This document shows positions 42,750-51,896 of a DNA stretch of 64,000 nucleotides, one piece after another (the stretch's first letter is position 1; every line of letters begins with the position of its first letter). Position numbers and translations under genes: made by a program. The stretch is from an uncultured Lachnospiraceae bacterium (GTDB taxonomy: Bacteria > Bacillota > Clostridia > Lachnospirales > Lachnospiraceae): contig CAJUNR010000003.1 in NCBI GenBank assembly GCA_910587765.1, positions 80,155-144,154 of the forward strand, read 5' to 3'. The notes under the pieces were generated by a model. It was given only the letters and a program-made list of their open reading frames with translations, made no database searches and had not been told where the DNA came from.

Positions 42750-42823
42750 GTTTCTTTTCACATATCTGCCGGTCCTCAGTCCACGCCGGGCTGAGGACCG
42801 GCATAAAGCGTGAAAAGTAAAAC
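42750..42823 (+). repeat. Small palindromic element with shared ends
   Basis: GTTTCTTTTCAC (42750-42761) and GTGAAAAGTAAAAC (42810-42823) are imperfect inverted ends like those of the large elements. They enclose a perfect 12-base stem GCCGGTCCTCAG / CTGAGGACCGGC. The inner part is unrelated to elements A-D. It starts at the base after the stop codon and may serve as the gene's terminator. Confidence 0.55.
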
Positions 42824-42851
42824 TATTATTTAAATTTTACGGAATCTAAAG

Positions 42852-42878
42852 GCAGGGGTTGTCAAGCCCCTGCTTTTT
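42852..42878 (+). terminator. Terminator overlapping the carA promoter
   Basis: GCAGGGG / CCCCTGC stem with TTTTT. Its loop contains TTGTCA, the -35 of the next promoter, so the terminator and promoter share sequence. Confidence 0.7.
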
Positions 42879-42887
42879 GTGTATAAT
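42859..42887 (+). promoter_or_regulatory. Promoter of carAB
   Basis: TTGTCA (42859-42864), 17-base spacer, TATAAT (42882-42887). The leader is about 160 bases. Confidence 0.75.
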
Positions 42888-42912
42888 ATCTGCAATTTGG
42901 GCAAAAATGTGC

Positions 42913-43015
42913 GCAGATGAACAGGCAAGACCGCGTGTGCGCAGCACAGAAGAGGTTCTGTCTGTTTATCTGCACAGGGCGAAGCCCGCGTCTGCGCGGG
43001 CAGGACTGCGCGCGC
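42913..43015 (+). promoter_or_regulatory. Structured carAB leader, possible attenuator
   Basis: GCAGATGAACAG (42913-42924) pairs with CTGTTTATCTGC (42962-42973), enclosing CAGAA-GAGG-TTCTG (42947-42960). GC-rich hairpins follow (CCCGCGTCTGCGCGGG near 42985-43000). The GAGGTT segment partly resembles the PyrR binding loop. It could be a pyrimidine-responsive attenuator; the match is partial. Confidence 0.4.
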
Positions 43016-43052
43016 ATGCCCGGAACATGACAGGAAAGGAAAAGGTGAGAAG

Positions 43053-44132
43053 ATGAAAGCATTTCTGATTCTGGAAGACGGACATGTCTTTTCGGGAACG
43101 AGCATCGGTTCCGCCAGGGAAACGGTCAGCGAGATCGTATTCAACACCTCCATGACCGGTTATCCGGAAGTCCTGACGGATCCCTCCTATGCGGGACAGG
43201 CAGTGGCGATGACCTATCCGCTGATCGGCAATTACGGGATCTGCTGTGAAGATATGGAGTCGGAAAGGCCCTGGGTGGACGGTTTTATCGTTCGGGAACT
43301 GTCGAGGATGCCGAGTAACTTCCGTTCGGAAGATACGATCCAGAATTTCCTTTTAAAATATGAGATTCCCGGTATCTGTGGGATCGATACCCGCGCGCTG
43401 ACCAGGCTTTTGCGGGAATCCGGCACGATGAACGGTATGATTACGACGGATGAAAACTACCGGATGGAAGACGTGCGGCGGAAGCTGAAAGCGTACGCCA
43501 CGGGCGACGAAGTGTCCAAAGTGACCTGCCGTGAGAAATACGTCCTTGCGGGCGGCGGACCGAGAGTTGCGCTTCTGGATCTGGGGGCAAAACGAAACAT
43601 TGCACGTTCTTTACATAATCGTGGCTGCGAAGTCACCGTCTATCCTTCCTTTACCCCGGCGGAGGAGATCATCGCTTCTCATCCGGACGGGATCATGCTT
43701 TCCAACGGCCCCGGAGACCCCAAGGCGTGCGGAAAAGTCATTGAAGAAATCCGCAGACTTTATGAAACAGATATTCCGATTTTTGCCATCTGTCTCGGGC
43801 ACCAGCTCATGGCGCTTGCGACGGGGGCGGATACGTACCGCTTAAAATACGGTCACAGGGGAGGCAATCATCCGGTAAAGGATCTGGAGACCGGACGGGT
43901 GTATATCACGTCCCAGAATCATGGGTACGCGGTGGATACAGAGAGCCTCAACCCGCAGATGGCGGCGCCGGCGTTTCAGAACGTCAACGACGGCACCAAC
44001 GAGGGACTTTCTTATACGGGGAAACGTATTTTTACGGTGCAGTTTCATCCGGAGGCGTGTCCGGGTCCGCAGGATTCCGGGTACCTGTTCGACCGGTTTA
44101 TGAAAATGATGGAGGTGAGCGCAGATGCCTAG
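43053..44132 (+). CDS. carA: Carbamoyl phosphate synthase small subunit
   Basis: A 359-residue glutaminase subunit that supplies ammonia to CarB. The N-terminal domain is CarA-specific (LEDGHVFSGTSIGS, FNTSMTGYPEVLTDPSYAGQ). The class I amidotransferase triad is present: Cys in CLGHQLMA, and His plus Glu in VQFHPEACPGP. Starts after AAAGGAAAAGG. Overlaps carB by 8 bases, consistent with coupled translation. Confidence 0.96.
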   Translation: MKAFLILEDGHVFSGTSIGSARETVSEIVFNTSMTGYPEVLTDPSYAGQAVAMTYPLIGNYGICCEDMESERPWVDGFIVRELSRMPSNFRSEDTIQNFLLKYEIPGICGIDTRALTRLLRESGTMNGMITTDENYRMEDVRRKLKAYATGDEVSKVTCREKYVLAGGGPRVALLDLGAKRNIARSLHNRGCEVTVYPSFTPAEEIIASHPDGIMLSNGPGDPKACGKVIEEIRRLYETDIPIFAICLGHQLMALATGADTYRLKYGHRGGNHPVKDLETGRVYITSQNHGYAVDTESLNPQMAAPAFQNVNDGTNEGLSYTGKRIFTVQFHPEACPGPQDSGYLFDRFMKMMEVSADA

Positions 44133-47100
44133 AAATCCGCAGATCAGAAAAGTGCTGGTGATCGGTTCCGGTCCGATCGTCATCGGGCAGGCGGCGGAAT
44201 TTGATTATGCCGGGACTCAGGCGTGCCGTTCCCTGAAAGAAGAAGGAATCGAGGTCGTGCTTTTAAATTCCAATCCGGCCACCATCATGACGGACCGGGA
44301 CATCGCGGACCGGGTGTATATAGAGCCGCTGACCGTGGAAGTGGTCGAGCAGCTCATCCTCAAGGAGCGGCCCGACAGCGTCCTTCCGACGCTGGGTGGA
44401 CAGGCGGGGCTGAACCTCGCCATGGAGCTGGACGAGAGAGGATTTTTCGAGAAGACCGGTGTCCGGCTGATCGGAACCACGTCGGAGACGATCCGGAAGG
44501 CGGAGGACCGTCTGGAATTTAAAGCTACGATGGAGAAGATCGGGGAGCCGGTGGCGCCTTCGCTGGTGGTGGAGAGTCTGGAAGAAGGCATCGCGTTCGC
44601 CGGCCGGATCGGTTATCCGGTGGTGCTGCGCCCCGCCTACACGCTGGGCGGAAGCGGCGGCGGCATCGCCCGCGATCAGACGGAACTGGAAGAGATTCTC
44701 GCGAACGGACTCCGCCTCTCCCGCGTGGGCCAGGTGCTGGTGGAGCGCTGCATCGCCGGCTGGAAAGAGATCGAATATGAAGTGATGCGGGACGGCGCGG
44801 GCAATGTGATCACTGTCTGCAATATGGAAAATATCGACCCGGTGGGCGTGCACACAGGGGACAGCATTGTGGTGGCGCCGTCGCAGACGCTGGGCGACAA
44901 GGAGTACCAGATGCTGCGGACTTCGGCGCTGAATATCATCAGCGAACTTGAGATCACCGGAGGCTGCAACGTACAGTTTGCGCTGCATCCGCAGAGCTTT
45001 GAATACTGTGTGATCGAGGTGAATCCCCGTGTGAGCCGTTCCTCCGCGCTGGCCAGCAAAGCGACGGGCTATCCGATTGCCCGTGTGGCGGCGAAGATTG
45101 CCGTCGGCTACACGCTGGACGAGATCAGAAACGCCATCACCGGACAGACGATGGCCAGCTTTGAACCGATGCTGGACTACTGTGTGGTAAAGATGCCGCG
45201 CCTGCCCTTTGACAAATTCATCGGCGCCGGAAGGACGCTGACGACGCAGATGAAGGCGACCGGCGAGGTCATGAGCATCAGCGACAGCTTCGAGGGCGGT
45301 TTGATGAAGGCCATCCGCTCGCTGGAGCAGCATGTGGACAGCCTGATGTCCTATGATTTCAGCCGCCTGACAAAGGAAGAGCTGTATCGGCAGTTGAAGA
45401 CGGTGGACGACCGCCGGATCTGGGTGATCGCGGAAGCGCTCCGGCGGGGGATTCCTTATGAAGAGATTTATCAAATTACAAAGATTGATCCGTGGTTTAT
45501 TGACAAGCTGTCGGTTCTGGTGGAGATGGAGCAGGCGCTGGCGGGCGGGGAACTGACTGTGGAACTTCTGAAGGAAGCGAAACGGATTGAGTTTCCGGAT
45601 CATGTGATCGCCCGGCTGACCGGCAGGACGGAGGACGAGATCAAAAAGCTTCGCTATGAGAACGGCATCGTGGCGGCCTATAAGATGGTCGATACGTGCG
45701 CGGCGGAATTTGCGGCGGAGACGCCTTATTATTATTCGGTGTTCGGAGGCGGGAATGAAGCGGCGGTGACCGGGGACCGAAGAAAGGTGCTGGTGCTGGG
45801 GTCCGGGCCGATTCGGATCGGGCAGGGCATCGAGTTCGATTTCTGTTCCGTACACTGTACGTGGGCGTTTGCCAGAGAAGGATATGAGACGATCATTGTC
45901 AACAACAATCCGGAGACCGTAAGCACGGATTTTGACATTGCGGATAAGCTGTACTTTGAACCGCTGACGCCGGAGGACGTGGAGAGCATCGTCAATCTGG
46001 AGCATCCGGACGGTGCTGTGGTCCAGTTCGGCGGACAGACGGCCATCAAACTGACTGAAGCGCTGATGAAGATGGGCGTGCCGATTCTTGGCACTTCCGC
46101 GGAAAACGTCGATGCGGCGGAAGACAGGGAGCTTTTCGACGGCATTCTGGAGAGCTGCGGCATTCCGCGGCCCAAAGGCGATACCGTCTACACGGCGGAG
46201 GAAGCGAAAGCGGTGGCGCGGCGCCTCGGTTACCCGGTGCTGGTCCGTCCTTCCTACGTGCTGGGCGGACAGGGGATGCAGATCGCCATCAATGACAGAG
46301 ATGTGGAAGAATTTATCGGCATCATCAACCGGATTGCCCAGGACCACCCGATCCTCGTGGATAAATACCTGCAGGGGAAGGAGATCGAGGTGGACGCGGT
46401 GTGCGACGGGGAAGAGATTCTGATTCCGGGCATCATGGAGCACATTGAGCGGGCGGGTATCCACTCCGGAGACAGCATCTCCGTCTATCCGGCCCGGAGT
46501 ATCAGCGCGGGCGTCAAGGCGACGATTGAAGAATACACCCGCAGGCTGGCCCGGGCGCTTCATGTGATCGGGCTGATCAATATCCAGTTTATCGCGGTGG
46601 GAGAGGAAGTCTATGTGATCGAGGTCAATCCCCGTTCCAGCCGGACGGTTCCCTATATCAGCAAGGTGACCGGGATTCCGATCGTGCCTCTGGCGACGAA
46701 GGTGATTCTCGGACAGAAGATCCGCGATCTGGGCTATACGCCGGGGCTTCAGCCGGAAGCGGATTATTTTGCGGTCAAGATGCCGGTGTTCTCCTTTGAG
46801 AAAATCCGGGGCGCGGACATCGGTCTGGGGCCGGAGATGAAATCGACCGGGGAGTGTCTGGGCATCGCGAAGACGTTCAACGAGGCGCTCTATAAAGCGT
46901 TCCTTGGCGCGGGCATCCGCCTGCCCGTATACCGGAACATGATTATCACCGTCCGGGACGAGGACAAGGAAGAAGCGGTGGAGATCGCCAGACGGTTTGA
47001 AGCGCTTGGTTATAACATCTTCGCCACCAAGGGGACGGCCCGCGCTCTGATGGAGGCGGATATTCAGGTGCGGATGACCCGCAAGATCGAGCAGGAGTCC

Positions 47101-47322
47101 CCCAATATCCTGGACCTGATTCTCGGCCATCAGATTGATCTGGTCATTGATACGCCCTCCCAGGGCGTGGAGCACAGCCGCGACGGGTTTGTCATCCGCA
47201 GAAACGCGATCGAGACCGGAGTTAATGTGCTGACGGCCATAGATACGGCGAAAGCGCTGGTGTCGTCCCTGGAGGATACGGATCACACGCGGCTTACGCT
47301 GGTGGATATCGCGAAAATCTAA
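44125..47322 (+). CDS. carB: Carbamoyl phosphate synthase large subunit
   Basis: A 1065-residue enzyme that makes carbamoyl phosphate from bicarbonate, ammonia and two ATP, for pyrimidines and arginine. Two homologous ATP-grasp halves are clear: each begins with an LVIGSGPIVIGQAAEFDYAG- or LVLGSGPIRIGQGIEFDF-like motif (near residues 10 and 555), and each has a GGQ motif and a central VNPRxSRSS/T pattern. The C-terminal 130 residues form the allosteric MGS domain. Full length, no interruption. Confidence 0.97.
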   Translation: MPRNPQIRKVLVIGSGPIVIGQAAEFDYAGTQACRSLKEEGIEVVLLNSNPATIMTDRDIADRVYIEPLTVEVVEQLILKERPDSVLPTLGGQAGLNLAMELDERGFFEKTGVRLIGTTSETIRKAEDRLEFKATMEKIGEPVAPSLVVESLEEGIAFAGRIGYPVVLRPAYTLGGSGGGIARDQTELEEILANGLRLSRVGQVLVERCIAGWKEIEYEVMRDGAGNVITVCNMENIDPVGVHTGDSIVVAPSQTLGDKEYQMLRTSALNIISELEITGGCNVQFALHPQSFEYCVIEVNPRVSRSSALASKATGYPIARVAAKIAVGYTLDEIRNAITGQTMASFEPMLDYCVVKMPRLPFDKFIGAGRTLTTQMKATGEVMSISDSFEGGLMKAIRSLEQHVDSLMSYDFSRLTKEELYRQLKTVDDRRIWVIAEALRRGIPYEEIYQITKIDPWFIDKLSVLVEMEQALAGGELTVELLKEAKRIEFPDHVIARLTGRTEDEIKKLRYENGIVAAYKMVDTCAAEFAAETPYYYSVFGGGNEAAVTGDRRKVLVLGSGPIRIGQGIEFDFCSVHCTWAFAREGYETIIVNNNPETVSTDFDIADKLYFEPLTPEDVESIVNLEHPDGAVVQFGGQTAIKLTEALMKMGVPILGTSAENVDAAEDRELFDGILESCGIPRPKGDTVYTAEEAKAVARRLGYPVLVRPSYVLGGQGMQIAINDRDVEEFIGIINRIAQDHPILVDKYLQGKEIEVDAVCDGEEILIPGIMEHIERAGIHSGDSISVYPARSISAGVKATIEEYTRRLARALHVIGLINIQFIAVGEEVYVIEVNPRSSRTVPYISKVTGIPIVPLATKVILGQKIRDLGYTPGLQPEADYFAVKMPVFSFEKIRGADIGLGPEMKSTGECLGIAKTFNEALYKAFLGAGIRLPVYRNMIITVRDEDKEEAVEIARRFEALGYNIFATKGTARALMEADIQVRMTRKIEQESPNILDLILGHQIDLVIDTPSQGVEHSRDGFVIRRNAIETGVNVLTAIDTAKALVSSLEDTDHTRLTLVDIAKI

Positions 47323-47341
47323 GGAAAATAGGAAAATGCGG

Positions 47342-47370
47342 TTGAAACCTTCTATATTATATGCTAAAAT
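47342..47370 (+). promoter_or_regulatory. Promoter of secG-smpB
   Basis: TTGAAA (47342-47347), 17 bases, TAAAAT (47365-47370). The leader of about 100 bases contains a hairpin GCATCTTC / GAAGATGC (47422-47455). Confidence 0.6.
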
Positions 47371-47479
47371 ACAAATGTTTGGCGTGAAGCTCAGCGGAAT
47401 ATAGTTGGAAAAAACAATGCGGCATCTTCGGACGGGAAAACGGCGGGAAGATGCGCAGTTCAGATCAGGAGGTGTAGAT

Positions 47480-47716
47480 GTGGAGATTTTGAGAACGGTT
47501 CTTACCGTGCTTTTTGTGCTTGTCTGTGTGGTATCTGTGATTCTCGTACTGCTTCAGGAAGGCAGATCCGCGGGACTCGGAGCAATTGCGGGCGGTGCGG
47601 AGACCTACTGGGGCAAGAATAAAGGGCGTTCCATGGAAGGCAACCTTGTGAAAGGAACTATCGGCCTTGCGGTTGCATTTTTTGTACTCGCGGTTATTTT
47701 GAATCTCAATTTTTAA
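47480..47716 (+). CDS. secG: Protein translocase subunit SecG
   Basis: A 78-residue small subunit of the SecYEG channel with two helices (about residues 2-22 and 55-75) flanking a cytoplasmic loop with EGRSAGLGAIAGGAETYWGK, which is typical for SecG. GTG 47480 is 7 bases after AGGAGG (47467-47472); the longer frame starting further up has no support. smpB follows after about 90 bases; the usual rnr gene between them in many Firmicutes is missing. Confidence 0.93.
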   Translation: MEILRTVLTVLFVLVCVVSVILVLLQEGRSAGLGAIAGGAETYWGKNKGRSMEGNLVKGTIGLAVAFFVLAVILNLNF

Positions 47717-47807
47717 TCGGAGGATCTTCCGGGCACTCTTTTGGCAAAGGGTGCCTTTTTATGCGCAGGGGTGCGTAAGGAAATTTCGGGGGCAGAAAGA
47801 GGGGCAT

Positions 47808-48275
47808 ATGGCGAAGGAAACGATCAAACTGATTGCAAACAATAAGAAGGCATACCACGATTATTTTATCGAGGAAACTTACGAGGCGGGAATCTCCCTT
47901 CATGGGACAGAGGTAAAATCTCTGCGCATGGGAAAATGCAGCGTAAAGGAGGCCTTTATCCGCATTGAGAAAGGCGAAGTCTTCGTATACGGCATGCATA
48001 TCAGTCCTTACGAAAAGGGCAATATTTTCAACAGGGATCCGCTGCGGGTGAAAAAGCTTCTGCTGCACCGGGCTCAGATCAGTAAACTCGGCGGAAAGAT
48101 CGCGGAGAAAGGGTATACGCTCGTTCCGCTGAAAGTCTATCTGAAAGGGAGCCTTGTGAAAGTGGAGATCGGTCTGGCCAGGGGCAAAAAGCTTTATGAC
48201 AAGCGGGCCGACATCGCGAAAAAGGACATGCGCAGAGAAGCGGAAAAGGATTTCAAAGTAAAAAATCTGTATTAG
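47808..48275 (+). CDS. smpB: SsrA-binding protein
   Basis: A 155-residue RNA-binding protein needed for trans-translation. Family features are clear: KKAYHDYFIEETYEAGISLHGTEV (interrupted for length) early, then LKVYLKGSLVKVEIGLARGKK and a C-terminal basic tail DKRADIAKKDMRREAEKD. It binds tmRNA and delivers it to stalled ribosomes; ssrA follows about 100 bases later. ATG 47808 follows an AAAGAGGGG site. Confidence 0.97.
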   Translation: MAKETIKLIANNKKAYHDYFIEETYEAGISLHGTEVKSLRMGKCSVKEAFIRIEKGEVFVYGMHISPYEKGNIFNRDPLRVKKLLLHRAQISKLGGKIAEKGYTLVPLKVYLKGSLVKVEIGLARGKKLYDKRADIAKKDMRREAEKDFKVKNLY

Positions 48276-48296
48276 GTGAAAGCGGAAAATCTCTGC

Positions 48297-48326
48297 TTGA
48301 CAATTGCAGCCGCTCCGTATTAAGAT
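48297..48326 (+). promoter_or_regulatory. Promoter of ssrA
   Basis: TTGACA (48297-48302), an 18-base spacer, TAAGAT (48321-48326), about 45 bases before the mature tmRNA 5' end, as expected for a precursor. Confidence 0.6.
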
Positions 48327-48372
48327 AGAATTGCAGAGAGGCCGTTTCGGCGTATCTGTTCGATCTGTTTTC

Positions 48373-48709
48373 GGGCCTGTAAAGGTTTCGACGGGGGTTT
48401 TGAAGTTGGGGCAGCCATCCGAAGGTACCGCGCAAGGTACAACCATAAATATAAACGCTGAAGATAATTTAGCACTCGCTGCCTAAAGGCAGCTGTCTGA
48501 CACAGGGCACCTGCACTCTGTGACCCAGGCATCATTCATGCAGGAAACGACGCATGTCAAGCTTTGCGCATGCGGGCGTATGATGAAGCTACTGAAGCCG
48601 TAAGCCTGCCGTCTGGCGTGCGGCGGAGGGAATGTCAGAGAAACGGCTGTGATGGGAGATACCGCAATGGAAGGGCTTTCGGACAGGGGTTCGATTCCCC
48701 TCAGGTCCA
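48373..48709 (+). ncRNA. ssrA: Transfer-messenger RNA (tmRNA)
   Basis: About 337 bases of tmRNA that rescues stalled ribosomes by adding a proteolysis tag. The tRNA-like part is clear: 5' GGGCCTGTAAAGGTTTCGAC pairs through GGGCCTG with 3' CAGGTCC, and the T arm is GGGGTTCGATTCCCC. The 3' CCA is not encoded. An open tag reading frame ends ...NAEDNLALAA followed by TAA (near 48454-48486), with the typical ALAA degron recognised by ClpXP. Pseudoknot-like stems follow. Located directly after smpB. Confidence 0.97.
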
Positions 48710-48714
48710 CTGTT

Positions 48715-48754
48715 GATGCCATGTACCTGCCGAGAAGGCATATGGCATCTTTTT
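48715..48754 (+). terminator. Terminator of ssrA
   Basis: GATGCCAT / ATGGCATC stem with TTTTT, right after the tmRNA 3' end. Confidence 0.85.
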
Positions 48755-48841
48755 GTTATCATGATTTTTAATTTATTACAATTGGGAAGGGTGTGCGGAT
48801 CCGGCGTCCGGCGGAGCGCGCATAAAAAGGAGAACAGGATT

Positions 48842-49207
48842 ATGGATTTAAAAGAATGTTACGCGGCTTTTAACGGTGATTATGAAGGCGTGCTTTCCCG
48901 TCTGCGAAGCGAGAAGATGGTGCAGAAGTTCGCGCTTAAATTTTTAAAGGATTCCAGTTACGAGCTGCTTGTGCGCTCTCTGGAGGAGAAGAATTACGAG
49001 GAGGCTTTCCGGGCCGCGCATACGATCAAGGGTGTATGTCAGAATCTTGGCTTCTCCGTACTCGGGGATTCCAGCTCCCGGTTGACCGAGGCGCTCAGAA
49101 ACGGCTGGAGCGACGATGCGGGAACGCTGGTTCAGCAGGTGAAGGAAGACTACGCGAAGACTACAGAGGCACTTCGGAGCCTGGAGGCAGAGACAGGGAC
49201 TGCCTGA
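48842..49207 (+). CDS. Hpt phosphotransfer protein
   Basis: A 121-residue all-helical phosphotransfer protein. The motif AAHTIKGVCQNLGF holds the phosphorylatable H60, and the following helix fits the Hpt family. AAGGAG precedes ATG 48842. It lies 33 bases before a hybrid kinase that has two receivers but no Hpt domain of its own, so it is the likely phosphate carrier from that kinase, and possibly from the similar kinase at 7.2 kb. No response regulator is adjacent; the orphan OmpR protein at 53.1 kb could be a target. Confidence 0.88.
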   Translation: MDLKECYAAFNGDYEGVLSRLRSEKMVQKFALKFLKDSSYELLVRSLEEKNYEEAFRAAHTIKGVCQNLGFSVLGDSSSRLTEALRNGWSDDAGTLVQQVKEDYAKTTEALRSLEAETGTA

Positions 49208-49240
49208 AGAGATTCCGGGAACCTATGGAGGTGATACGCG

Positions 49241-51793
49241 GTGAATAAAGGACCCATACGGTTTTTGAAGATCAGCCTGGCTTTTGTATCGGTATTGTGC
49301 GTAGTGATCTTCAGTTTTCTGGCTGTCTATATGAGCCGGGCAAGCTCTTCCACGATCAGTGAGATCGGAAGGATCTACATGTCCGGTATGAACGAACGGA
49401 TTTCCATGCACTTTGCGACGACGATTGATCTGCGGCTGTCGCAGGTGCGGGCGATGATCGAGGATAACCCGCCGGGGAAGACGGACAGCCGGATTCTGCG
49501 GGAGACGCTGGCATATAACGCGAAGGTCAGGGGATTTGATTACCTGGCCTATTATTCCCGGGACGGGGAGTTCGACATGCTCTGCGGAGAGCAGGTGGAT
49601 GTGCTCGATCCGGCGCCGTTTCTCGCGTCTTTGAACAACGGCGAACAGAAGATTGCGGTGGGGAGCGATCAGAGCGGCAACAAGCTTGTGCTGATGGGAG
49701 TATCAGCGGAGTATCCGATGGAAGACGGAGAGTGTACGGCGCTCGTGGTGGGGCTTCCGGTCGACTATATCCAGGAGGTATTGTTTCTCGACGAGGAAGA
49801 TGCGATCGTCTACTCTCATATCATACGCAGGGACGGCAGTTTCGTGATCCGCAGCGGCGATGCTTTCCGGGATAATTATTTCGAACGGATCCGTTCGATC
49901 TTCGACGAAGTGGGCGGCGAAAATGCGGAGGAGTATGTAGCGGAACTAAGCGACGCGATGAATGAAGGGAAGGATTATTCCAATGTGCTGGATATGGGCA
50001 GCGAGAGACGCCACCTGTATTGTACGCTGCTGCCTTATTCGGAGTGGTATCTGGTAACGGTGATGCCTTACGGGACGCTGGACGAATCCATCCGGAACCT
50101 GAGTCTTCACTGGATTACTCTTACCGTAATCGGCTGCGCTACTGTGCTTCTGGCGCTGACCTTTGTCTTCATGAAATACTTCGGACTTACAAGAAAACAG
50201 CTCAGGGAAGTGGAAGAGGCGCGCCGGGATGCGGTCTATGCCAATAAGGCAAAGAGCGAGTTCCTTTCCAATATGAGCCATGACATCCGTACGCCGATGA
50301 ACGCGATTGTGGGCATGACGGCGATTGCTACCGCCAATATCGAGGACCGCACGCAGGTGCAGAACTGTCTGAAGAAGATCACTTTGTCCAGCAGGCATCT
50401 GCTGGGGTTGATCAACGATGTGCTGGATATGTCCAAGATCGAAAGCGGCAAGATGACGCTGAACATTGATCAGGTATCGCTGCGGGAGGTTATGGAAAGT
50501 ATTGTCAGCATCGTCCAGCCGCAGATCAGAGCCAAAAATCAGAAGTTTGATGTATTCATTCATGATATTTTTGCGGAGAACGTATACTGCGACAGTGTCC
50601 GGCTGAATCAGGTGCTTCTGAATTTCCTGTCCAATGCCATCAAGTTCACTCCGGAAAAAGGGGAGATCCAGGTAGCCGTATGGGAGGAGCAGTCTCTGAG
50701 AGGAAGCGCTTATGTCCGCATTCATCTGCAGGTGAAGGACAACGGAATCGGTATGTCGCCGGAGTTTAAAGAGCGTATTTTTGAATCATTCACGCGCGAG
50801 GACAGCACCCGGGTGCGCAAGACGCAGGGAACCGGCCTCGGCATGGCGATTACCAAATATATTGTGGACGCCATGGGCGGCACGATTGAGGTGGAGAGTG
50901 AGCAGGGGAAGGGTACGCAGTTCCATGTGGTGCTGGATCTTGAGCAGGCGGAGGTCACGGAAGTGGACATGGTGCTTCCGGACTGGAATATGCTGGTAGT
51001 GGATGACGACGAACAGCTCTGCGTCAGCACGGTAGACGCGCTGGAATCCATCGGAGTGCGGGCGGAATGGACGCTGGACGGCGAGAGCGCCGTGGAGATG
51101 GTGAAGAAGCGCCATCAGGAGCACCGGGATTATCAGGTGATTCTGCTGGACTGGAAGCTTCCGGGGATGGACGGCATCCGCACGGCCGCGGAAATCCGCG
51201 GTTGTCTCGGAGACGAGATCCCAATCCTTCTGATCTCTGCCTACGACTGGAGCGAGATCGAGGCGGAGGCGCGGGAAGCGGGAGTGAACGGCTTTATCTG
51301 CAAGCCGTTGTTCCGTTCCACGCTGTTCTACGGGCTTCGGCATTATGCCGGCGTGAAGGAAGAGCAGCAGGAGGAGGAAGAGAACCGGAGCCTTACGGGC
51401 AAGAGAATCCTGCTTGCCGAAGACAACGATCTCAACTGGGAGATCGCGGAGGAATTGTTCAGCGAAGAGGGACTTACACTGGAGCGCGCGGAAAACGGTC
51501 AGCTCTGCGTGGAGATGTTCCAGAAATCGGCGGAGGGATATTACGACGCGATTCTGATGGATATCCGTATGCCGGTGATGACCGGTTACGAGGCGGCCTG
51601 GGCAATCCGCAGGCTCAGCCGGCCGGATGCGAAAATTCCGATCATCGCCATGACGGCGGACGCATTTTCGGAGGATGTGAAGCGGTGTCTGGACTGCGGC
51701 ATGAACGCCCATGTGGCGAAGCCCATTGATGTGGGGGAAGTGATGCATCTGCTGGAGAAGTTTATCGGACAGGAGGAGCATTCGGAAAACTGA
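49241..51793 (+). CDS. Membrane hybrid sensor histidine kinase with two receivers
   Basis: An 850-residue hybrid kinase. Two helices (about residues 8-30 and 288-312) enclose an extracellular sensor resembling a Cache domain. Then come the phospho-acceptor box SHDIRTPMN with H347, a HATPase_c domain with GTGLGMAI, and two receivers with D637 (LLDWKLPGMDG) and D774 (LMDIRMPVMTG). GTG start 49241 is preceded by GGAGGTGAT. Domain order after the sensor matches the kinase at 7.2 kb, and the two share long identical-looking stretches. It follows the Hpt gene closely and probably forms one phosphorelay with it. Confidence 0.93.
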   Translation: MNKGPIRFLKISLAFVSVLCVVIFSFLAVYMSRASSSTISEIGRIYMSGMNERISMHFATTIDLRLSQVRAMIEDNPPGKTDSRILRETLAYNAKVRGFDYLAYYSRDGEFDMLCGEQVDVLDPAPFLASLNNGEQKIAVGSDQSGNKLVLMGVSAEYPMEDGECTALVVGLPVDYIQEVLFLDEEDAIVYSHIIRRDGSFVIRSGDAFRDNYFERIRSIFDEVGGENAEEYVAELSDAMNEGKDYSNVLDMGSERRHLYCTLLPYSEWYLVTVMPYGTLDESIRNLSLHWITLTVIGCATVLLALTFVFMKYFGLTRKQLREVEEARRDAVYANKAKSEFLSNMSHDIRTPMNAIVGMTAIATANIEDRTQVQNCLKKITLSSRHLLGLINDVLDMSKIESGKMTLNIDQVSLREVMESIVSIVQPQIRAKNQKFDVFIHDIFAENVYCDSVRLNQVLLNFLSNAIKFTPEKGEIQVAVWEEQSLRGSAYVRIHLQVKDNGIGMSPEFKERIFESFTREDSTRVRKTQGTGLGMAITKYIVDAMGGTIEVESEQGKGTQFHVVLDLEQAEVTEVDMVLPDWNMLVVDDDEQLCVSTVDALESIGVRAEWTLDGESAVEMVKKRHQEHRDYQVILLDWKLPGMDGIRTAAEIRGCLGDEIPILLISAYDWSEIEAEAREAGVNGFICKPLFRSTLFYGLRHYAGVKEEQQEEEENRSLTGKRILLAEDNDLNWEIAEELFSEEGLTLERAENGQLCVEMFQKSAEGYYDAILMDIRMPVMTGYEAAWAIRRLSRPDAKIPIIAMTADAFSEDVKRCLDCGMNAHVAKPIDVGEVMHLLEKFIGQEEHSEN

Positions 51794-51844
51794 CGCGGAA
51801 AGCGCGGGACACAGCATCGAAAAAGCATTGAAAAACCATCAAAA

Positions 51845-51894
51845 AGCGGCTGCCGGGAGGCACGGTGAAAACCGTAACCCCGGCAGCCGCTTTT
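51845..51894 (+). terminator. Terminator between the kinase and the minus-strand gene
   Basis: AGCGGCTGCCGGG / CCCGGCAGCCGCT with a 21-base loop and a T-run. It works for the hybrid kinase; an A-run on its left also suits the minus strand. Confidence 0.85.
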
Positions 51895-51896
51895 CG

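Noticed and set aside
42859..43153. Short frames on both strands within the carA leader
   Set aside because: They overlap the promoter and leader hairpins and have no supporting signals.
44263..47286. Antisense open frame of about 1000 codons opposite carB
   Set aside because: carB is complete and unmistakable on the other strand; the antisense frame has no recognisable domain.
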